The position numbers were made by a program, and so were the translations under genes. The notes beneath the pieces were generated by a model that saw nothing but the letters and a program-made list of their open reading frames with translations, did not search any database and was not told the origin of the DNA. Source: Darksidea phi (lineage: Eukaryota; Ascomycota; Dothideomycetes; Pleosporales; Lentitheciaceae). Taken from it: a stretch of DNA of 64,000 bases. The stretch spans positions 124,001-188,000 of the forward strand of contig JASJFT010000023.1 in the NCBI GenBank assembly GCA_030770425.1, read 5' to 3'. Position 1 is the first letter of the stretch. The number at the start of each line of letters is the position of its first letter. Below are positions 57,812 through 64,000 of the stretch, one piece after another.

Positions 57812-59186
57812 TTGCTTGGCGGGGTGCTGAGTCAACAAATCCGAGACTTAACCGGCCTCCATCCTGTTCATCAACACCACGCCTCAACCGTATCCTCAAC
57901 CGCCCCATCCACCGTACGCCGCCTCAATGCTGTATCTATACAGCCTGCATCAATGTGTAATTCTGTGTCGGACGCTCCATCGGTAGATAACCTAGCGACG
58001 AACACCGCAAGCGCGCAATACGTTACATCACCATCGAGCGTCATCGAGCTTCTCATACCCTCCGCGACCGACGAAAGGTTCCCTCAGACCAAACGTATCC
58101 TCGCACACTTCAAAGATATTCAAAGCGGACGTCGGAAGCTTTGTGGAAAGCAGACGTAGATCCAATTTTCGCTTGCAGACGGTGAGTTTGATGAGATAGT
58201 GCGTAGCCTCGAGGGCGATTCAGACTTGAATAGATACGTGCAGGACAAGATTCGGTAAGTAGTCTTCAATGGGAAACGTAGGAGAGGTGTGCTCACGGTG
58301 TGCGCAGATACGATTATGACGACCGGACGCGACATCCACGAGACGTTTCGCGAGGCATTGCACCAAGAGATCTGGAGGTGGATAAAACAGCTGGCTGCAA
58401 GAGAGGATAATGTTGAGGTATTTGCCAGAGGGATGACAGACACAGAGGGAGCACCATCGTACAAGTTTCCTCCTACGATAGCCCCCGACACGGATTCTAG
58501 CATCGATCCCCACACTACTGCCGAAGTTGATTCCGCACAAGCTATCTATACACTAGACATACCCTTCCGTCACGAGGAAGACGCGTTACCCGGCGCGATT
58601 ATCGAGGTGGCGTATTCGCAAGCATCTAAGGATCTCCGGAGGCTGGCATACACATATTTAGTGCACTCCAATGCGGCAGTGCAGGTGGTTTTTGGCTTTG
58701 ATCTCAAAGACGGGCCGACACGGAGGGCAACGTTCTCAGTCTGGCGGAGCAAAGACGAAGGTGACGTGCTTAGCATGGTCACCGAGTACTATAAACATGT
58801 ATGCAATGATCTTCGATTAATTGACTCATTACTAAAACGGCCTGCCGCGGTTGCTCATGACTATCGCCCGGTATTCGTCCAAGCGCACACACGATGAAGC
58901 TGTGTTTGACTGCCTCCACGTCCTGCCTACTTCTAATCAAGGCCCCAACATTGCGCGCTGGGTCGTCGCGGTGCCCGACTCCGAGGCCGGCCATAGCGAT
59001 ACAGGCCACACTGCTAAGCGCCAGCGGGTGCTACGTAGCCTCCCTACCACCTCGCAACGGCTGAACGGTGCGACACTCGAAGAAGGAAGCGGTACCAGCG
59101 GAGGAAGCTCTAGCAACGACACAATAAAAGGACCGGCAGGGGCGACCAGAAGACGCCAACGCCGACGCTTAACGAAGTACAGCTAA
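57812..59186 (+). pseudogene. Frameshifted member of a fungal nuclease-like (PD-(D/E)XK-type) accessory family
   Basis: Pieces in three frames make one continuous protein: a Ser/Thr-rich start, then ALWKADVDPIFA, DGEFDEIVRSLEGDSDL, RYVQDKIRYDYD, GRDIHETFREALHQEIW, and a core PGAIIEVAYSQASKDLRRLA with VVFGFDLKDG and RRATFSVWR. The last three fit the pattern E...SYSQ...LA, VV.G.D and KAT.S.WRP of fungal proteins with a restriction-endonuclease-like fold; this family naming is from memory and tentative. Frame changes near 58125, 58170 and 58320 break the coding sequence; a true intron (GTAAGT at 58255) may explain one of them. The C-terminal portion (58851-59186) is basic and Ser/Gly-rich. Confidence 0.5.
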
Positions 59187-59963
59187 TATATTCTCTACCG
59201 ATGTACCCTTATTTCCAGCGCCCGTATTATCTTTATACTTCCTCTTCCCTCTAAAGAAGAAGATAGCTTCTACGAAGACGGACCTAGTATACTTGAACCT
59301 AAATATCGAATTTCCTTTAAGGAATATAGAGGAGGCTGGTATATCGCTACCCAAGTCTATTACGTAGCTATAGAGCCGTTGCAAGATAAGAATAGCTTGC
59401 GCACCCGGGTATAATATACTAACTCGAACGTGGTGGGGGACAAATGTGCAGAGGGTTTTGGAAAAAAGGTTAGGAAGTTGAGATGTTGCAATAAGAGGAC
59501 AAATCGGTAGGGGCCTTTATTAACCACTGAGAATGAACGCGTGAATGCCAGGACCAGAACAGGATACCCCAAAGCTAGAGCCAAGCCGGCTGCTGATCCT
59601 GAGCCCCCATAGTGGATCCTAGTCCGGGGTCCATTCGAGATCTCATCTAGGCACGGCTGAGGCTGCACCCGAAATCTCCTGGCGCTGCCGCACTTGGTGG
59701 AAACCATGCACTATCTTCACTCATCTATGCACCCAAAATTTCAACGCCTCCGGCGCAAGGCCTGTGCCGGTGCGGGTCGGCCGTCCTCGCTGCTCACGGT
59801 GGCGAGCTGAAGTATTTATGCGTCAATCCGCTGCTTCTAAATACCACTAGTTATGCTGCATCAAAACAACTGCAGGCAACGATTTGCTTCGCCTGGGCGC
59901 TTAACCTGAGTCGCCTGCTGCATGAAGGCAGAAACAATCGGAACAATGATGACACCGACACGT
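59187..59963. other. Gene-free stretch with AT-rich remnants
   Basis: About 780 bp. A 115-codon minus-strand frame (59360-59707) overlaps a short second frame and shows no motif. It looks like decayed DNA. Confidence 0.4.
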
Positions 59964-60443
59964 TTAGGCAGCCAGCCCTGCGGGCAGATTGCCTAAAAAG
60001 TGGTATCGGAATTGAAATCGGGCCCAACACTGACCCAGGGGCTTACAGGCGTGTCGATGACTAGGTTTATTGCGAAGCATTCGTTTGAGCAATTGCATCA
60101 CGTACGCGCCGGTGAATGGCCAGGTTTGATAGTGGTATTGCGCACAGACCAAAGCCTGAGCGTTTCGAGTGGAGCCCGTTAGGCTAATCGCTGTCTCAAC
60201 ATCTCGTGGGTCTTCTTTGTAGTCCTTCTCTTTGAAGAGGGCGGATGGATTCCAGTTTAATCGATAGGTGATCATGTAAGCCTCGGCCGACTGCGTACTG
60301 CTGATGGCGTGAGACGTTGGTAGAGAACGAATTATCTCCTCTCGTATGGACTCCATCAGGTTCGTCTCGGCGGGGATCAGGAGCAACTCTCTGCGCAAGC
60401 TTGTATTTAGCCATCGGTATGCTAGGCTTTGAAGGAGTGTTAT
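59964..60443 (-). pseudogene. Fragment of an unrecognised fungal accessory protein
   Basis: A 144-codon open frame (from 60398) extends in the same frame to about 60443 without an ATG, reading AYRWLNTSLRRELLLIP. The body has SAEAYMITYRLNWNPSALF, VETAISLTGSTRNAQALVC and YHYQTWPFTGAYVM, which resemble a fungal hypothetical family (NTSLRREL, SITY.L.W.P..F, ITLTGS..NAQA, TWP.TG). The expected N-terminal half is missing and a stop lies just upstream, so this looks like a truncated copy. A donor-like GTAAAT at about 60447 leaves a missing upstream exon possible. Confidence 0.45.
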
Positions 60444-60762
60444 TTACCGAAGACTGACCGAGTTTCCTCAAGACTAGGCTGTAACCACCTATCAAAAGGA
60501 CATATTTTGGCCCCCACCCTCTTCAACCCCTAGCCTGCCACTGCCATTTCCAGTCCCGCATTTACCTGCATGTAGCGGGTCAAACAATATTTCACTCAGC
60601 CTTGTGCTACCATACACAGATAAATATAGAAAGGGAGAGAAGCCAAGAGGTGTTCTAAAATCAAGCATCCTCTGCATACGAGGAAGCTCTACCAACCTTT
60701 CGGCAGCTCTTGGATCCGTTTTATCTTGCGGCTCGAAACCGTCCCAGCCAACAGACAAAGAC
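60444..60762. other. Intergenic, promoter of the GPI-type protein gene
   Basis: About 320 bp. The frame upstream of the ATG at 60763 stays open but has no reason to be coding. Confidence 0.5.
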
Positions 60763-61560
60763 ATGCGTTACCTGGCTCTCCTTATAGCCCTCGCTGCGGC
60801 GGTCTGCGCATTATTGAGTCCCTACTACCAGCTCGACTCCTTGCCCGCGCTTGCTCCTGGTCTCACTGCCCGTAACGTACCACCAGCTACCCAGCCCAAA
60901 AATACACCCCCTAAACAACCAAACCACGATAAGAATAAACCAGACCCCAATAAGAATATACCAGACCCCAATAAGAATATACCAGACCCCAATAAGAATA
61001 AACCACACCACCCCGACGAGAACCCACCATCACACGAGCAAAACGACCTACCACCTGACCCATCACGCCAATACGACCTAACGCAGCTCGCCAACAGCCA
61101 CATCATCAAGTACTCACAAGCGACCCAAATTAAGCGCGAGTCGTTCTCCATCGATATAAACGGAGATTGGCAACCGATTGACAAGCGATACGTCCAACTC
61201 TCGGAAGACCAAAGGCGTGGTATTATAAAGAGGACAGTTTATGAAGCTACCATCTCTCTTGATGACCTCAATTTGCAAGACGGTACGAAGTATCGAATCG
61301 GCTATCAGGTGAAGAGCAAAGGGGAATTCTGCACGGATTATTTCTTTTGGCAGACTTCCACACAGTCCCCTGCCGTGGAGCAATCGGATCAGAGCGCGAC
61401 GCAGACCCCCAGTGGCACTGCGACCCCAGCCCCATCAACCTCGAGCCCGAGCCCGAGACCGAGCTCTGGCCCTGTGAGCGGTGAAGCGCCATCGACCTTT
61501 TGTGGGACATCAGCTTGGTTTTGGTCTCCATTGTTCATGATTTTCTGGTGGCATGTTTAG
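60763..61560 (+). CDS. Secreted, probably GPI-anchored, repeat-containing protein
   Basis: Intronless frame; the ATG at 60763 is chosen because it begins a signal peptide (MRYLALLIALAAAVCALLS), giving 265 residues. After the signal peptide comes a Pro/Asn/Lys-rich stretch with four 7-residue repeats of the type NKNIPDP (about residues 56-83). A globular middle (SHIIKYSQATQIKRESFSID...DLNLQDGTKYRIGYQV, FCTDYFFWQTS) follows, with paired Cys. The end is Ser/Thr/Pro-rich (PSTSSPSPRPSSGP) and closes with a hydrophobic tail (WFWSPLFMIFWWHV) like a GPI-attachment signal. This is the usual layout of a fungal cell-wall or surface protein. The domain is not recognised and no enzyme motif is present. 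Confidence 0.65.
   Translation: MRYLALLIALAAAVCALLSPYYQLDSLPALAPGLTARNVPPATQPKNTPPKQPNHDKNKPDPNKNIPDPNKNIPDPNKNKPHHPDENPPSHEQNDLPPDPSRQYDLTQLANSHIIKYSQATQIKRESFSIDINGDWQPIDKRYVQLSEDQRRGIIKRTVYEATISLDDLNLQDGTKYRIGYQVKSKGEFCTDYFFWQTSTQSPAVEQSDQSATQTPSGTATPAPSTSSPSPRPSSGPVSGEAPSTFCGTSAWFWSPLFMIFWWHV
60928..61011 (+). repeat. 21-nt coding minisatellite (4 units)
   Basis: Four in-frame 21-nt units of the form AATAAGAATATACCAGACCCC with small changes (first GAT for AAT, last CCACACCAC) encode DKNKPDP, NKNIPDP, NKNIPDP, NKNKPHH. Units 2 and 3 are identical, so copy number probably varies by slippage or recombination. Confidence 0.9.
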
Positions 61561-61871
61561 AGCCTGGGCCATAGGTGCTGGGGTCTGGACGTCTGGACCC
61601 TGTTGTCTAGTTCAGTTGCCTGTAGCGAGCGAGCGAGCGTATCTAATTTGCAATATTTGAAGCCCAACGGGCAGATAAATAGGAATCGATTTCTGCTTAT
61701 GGACAATACACCATGGAACACCTGTCCCGTGTGAAAGCAAATGAGAGTGCCCAATCTACCCACCTCCTTGTTTCGCACAGTCGAATCCAATGTTTGATCT
61801 CCATTCCCGCGACCTGAATCCGGAATAAGGGAGACGCGAATCCATATGATCCGACAACCAAGACGTTGGCA
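61561..61871. other. Convergent 3' region
   Basis: About 310 bp between the GPI-type protein stop and the HET-protein stop; the two genes converge here. Only a short GAGCGAGCGAGCG tract near 61626 is noted. Confidence 0.5.
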
Positions 61872-63728
61872 CTATTCCAGTTCCCACGTTCTTTCTGTCA
61901 AGTCTCTTTCACTGACCAGGCGATCCACAGCATCATCCGCGACCAAGCCGTCGACGTACGCACCCCCCACGAGTCGATACCGCTCAGCGCCGTTCGGACG
62001 CAAAAGCAGAGGCATGACGAAGCCGCGGGGGAGCATCACCACGTCCCCAGCACATACGCTCGGGACGGCAATCCCCATATAATTGTCCGCGGTCCTGAAC
62101 CAGCAGCGCCCTACACAGGCCGCGGCCACACGCTCGAGGAAATCGTTGAAGACGCTCTGGAAATTGGCGGCGCCTAGGCTTTGCTGTTTCCTGCCGGGTT
62201 GCTCTCGAGCCGATTCGCTCTTTGACTGGAGAATCCACAATTCCCACAGTTCATCGAGATCGATCTCCGCTCCGTGTTCGTGTCCTGGGCGCGGCGTTTC
62301 CGACACGAAATTGCACGTAAAGAGCCGTCTGAATTTGGCACGGCCTCCTCCCCCTGCTGCTAACTCACTGGAGACATCTTTAATTTCGGAGGTTCGGCGA
62401 AATAAGGACGCTTGCAGTTCGAGTTGCTGGATGACCCAGTCCTGCCAGCTTGCAATGGCTGCGGGCAGGTCCCGCCAATCCGATGTGAGGAATTTGGTGT
62501 GGGTGATGGTATCTAGGTGGAAGCCCGCCATTTTCATGACCGCGGGATTGTTGTCAAACCATATGTGTGGATGGAATCGCGTCTTTGCTGGCTTGGCGGG
62601 GAGAAGATATACCATGTTGCCTCTGTTGCTGAAACTCTGCGCGTCCATGTCAGGGACCCACGAGGGGCCAGACGAACCGTTTTTCTTCTCGAAGGAGATG
62701 AGGCGCAGTGCCTGATAACAGCCCAGCATGTTGTTGTTCATCGCACTCGATCTAAGCGCCAGCGTCATGAACCTCTGGAAAAGGTCGGAAGTTGAGATGT
62801 CAGCGCCTAGGTTGAGCGCTTGACTCTCGGCCGGCGACACGAGACCGAGAAAGCCATAGACATGGTCTTTGGGATTGCTCGCGGAGCGGCAGACAGTCAT
62901 CTCTAAGCAATCGATGAGCGAGATAGTTCTCTGCGGTACAGAAGCCAGCTTGTGTCGTAGCATGATCATGTTCACCAGTGGCTGCAGTAAATCTGTAGCT
63001 GGTTTGTTCCCGCTGCCAATGTCTTCGAGACATTTGGGTTCACGATACAGAAAGTCGAAAGTCTCCTCGAGCTGAGTGAAGGTGAAGGAGGAATTCCCGC
63101 ACTGAAAGATTGGAGGCTTGACTGGTAGCCCACACTCCTGCACAACCCATACACGCGACCACCATTCTCTCTTACAAATGTGAAGGATAAGGTTGTAGAT
63201 ATTGCGAAGCTCTTGAATAAATCCTTCCCTCTCTGTCTCCCCCATCAACTTGATGGAGAGGCTGGCACTGCCAGTCGACAATAGATCCGCTAATCTATCC
63301 GTATCTGCATCGGACTTGCCCAGCCAGATCACAACCTCAGCGGATTCCACATAAATCGCTTTCATAAGACAGCCCATCTGATGCATTCTCTCACCTGCAT
63401 CGTCTTGATTGATGCAGATTTGATCGATCCACAAGTCGCGATCTGTGTCGTTTCGACGAAGGTGTTGGAGAGCAGTGTAAAGGTTTACAGTCACGCTGAA
63501 AGGTTGCCCGTTTACAGTGACCCGTGAGCAATGACTGCCGTCTCCCCATCTGTAGGACAGGGCGTGGTATCGATGCTTTGCCTCTTGCAAGCTAACGGCC
63601 CTTAGGCTGCAGCTTATCGCGGCGGTCCAGCTACCGCTGTGGAGCGTTAGGATGCGGATTTGGTTATCGTCGACATCCAAGGGCTGGTATACTGTGCTTG
63701 AAGTGGTTCCGATAGCTTCATGACGCAT
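61872..63728 (-). CDS. HET-domain protein (heterokaryon incompatibility type)
   Basis: Single long frame. The first ATG is at 63728 (618 residues); the frame's upstream start is only GTG. Near the N-terminus lie the HET landmarks: YHALSYRWGDG (the LSY.WG motif, about 65-75), a NLYTALQHLR helix, DRDLWIDQICINQDD (the W.D.ICI(N/D)Q motif, about 108-122) and MHQMGCLMKAIYVESAEVVIWLG (about 125-150). The rest is the variable HET tail, with LIDCLEMTVCRSASNPKDHVYGFLG (the region following HET in the common family) and a C-terminal globular part. HET proteins trigger death on non-self fusion when their partner allele is met; the partner and specificity here are unknown. The frame is complete and ends with RTWELE. 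Confidence 0.92.
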   Translation of the reverse strand: MRHEAIGTTSSTVYQPLDVDDNQIRILTLHSGSWTAAISCSLRAVSLQEAKHRYHALSYRWGDGSHCSRVTVNGQPFSVTVNLYTALQHLRRNDTDRDLWIDQICINQDDAGERMHQMGCLMKAIYVESAEVVIWLGKSDADTDRLADLLSTGSASLSIKLMGETEREGFIQELRNIYNLILHICKREWWSRVWVVQECGLPVKPPIFQCGNSSFTFTQLEETFDFLYREPKCLEDIGSGNKPATDLLQPLVNMIMLRHKLASVPQRTISLIDCLEMTVCRSASNPKDHVYGFLGLVSPAESQALNLGADISTSDLFQRFMTLALRSSAMNNNMLGCYQALRLISFEKKNGSSGPSWVPDMDAQSFSNRGNMVYLLPAKPAKTRFHPHIWFDNNPAVMKMAGFHLDTITHTKFLTSDWRDLPAAIASWQDWVIQQLELQASLFRRTSEIKDVSSELAAGGGGRAKFRRLFTCNFVSETPRPGHEHGAEIDLDELWELWILQSKSESAREQPGRKQQSLGAANFQSVFNDFLERVAAACVGRCWFRTADNYMGIAVPSVCAGDVVMLPRGFVMPLLLRPNGAERYRLVGGAYVDGLVADDAVDRLVSERDLTERTWELE

Positions 63729-64000
63729 TGCGTTTATTTTTGACGTTTTGATAGCAGATAGGTAGTTGAACGTGCAGACCAGATGGTCAGGTGGTGCGTA
63801 CACTTGTTCTGTACCCACGGAGTTTCGGCACTGAACCTCCGAAGGCCCGTGCTTTCTCTCTAAACAACGCTACTATACTTACTACCTATAGCTTTCTAAT
63901 TAGTTATTAATTATACTTTATTTATAACGTACTCTAGGTGTCTCGACCGAGACCTATAGGCAAACATCATATAGTTTAATCACATGACAACTCTTTTCAT
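63729..64000. other. Promoter of the HET gene, window edge
   Basis: About 270 bp, AT-rich at the far end. A gene beginning beyond the window cannot be excluded. Confidence 0.5.

Noticed and set aside
59360..59707. 115-codon minus-strand frame with hydrophobic segments
   Set aside because: Odd composition and no recognised family; more likely chance in repeat-derived DNA.
1..64000. CRISPR arrays, bacterial operons or Shine-Dalgarno sites
   Set aside because: The window is eukaryotic with spliceosomal introns; no regular repeat-spacer array is present.

Overview
The window reads as nuclear DNA of a filamentous ascomycete (Pezizomycotina), most likely a plant-associated or plant-litter Dothideomycete. 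Genes are split by short introns of about 46-86 nt with GT-AG ends and CTNA-type branch points. The protein families are typically fungal: Zn2Cys6 regulators, P450s, a PTH11/rhodopsin-like membrane protein, GH7 and GH10 plant cell-wall hydrolases, a HET-domain protein and an NRPS. The species is inferred, not proven.

Layout. (1) 0-25.4 kb is mostly intact genes with long non-coding gaps: an EthD-like protein, a zinc-ribbon protein, a cytochrome P450, a type-B carboxylesterase facing a UPC2-like Zn2Cys6 regulator, a seven-helix membrane protein, a GH7 cellobiohydrolase without a cellulose-binding module, a large Zn2Cys6/fungal_trans regulator and a SET-domain protein. (2) 26-41 kb is a gene-poor accessory tract. 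It holds two unrecognised multi-exon genes (one with an internal duplication), an intact SDR, and several decayed genes: a paralogue of the unrecognised gene, an NLR-type TPR remnant and a kinase-like remnant. It also has a near-perfect inverted repeat with 66-nt arms and AT-rich DNA. (3) 40.9-55.2 kb looks like a secondary-metabolite cluster: MFS transporter and epoxide hydrolase (minus strand), then P450, CYP52-like P450, Nudix hydrolase and an NRPS (plus strand). The NRPS is decayed, with three single-base frameshifts and a deletion in its condensation domain. A short TIR element (MITE-like, TA target) sits between the Nudix gene and the NRPS. (4) 55.7-64 kb holds a GH10 xylanase with an N-terminal CBM1, remnants of two fungal accessory families, a secreted GPI-type protein with a 21-nt repeat, and a HET-domain protein.

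How genes may work together. The esterase and the UPC2-like regulator share one promoter region. GH7 and GH10 would both act on plant cell walls. The MFS, epoxide hydrolase, two P450s and NRPS form a plausible pathway set whose core enzyme now seems broken, so the cluster may be silent, making a tailoring-only product, or dependent on another core enzyme. Splice sites were chosen by reading-frame phase, splice consensus and continuity of family motifs; none has been checked against transcripts.
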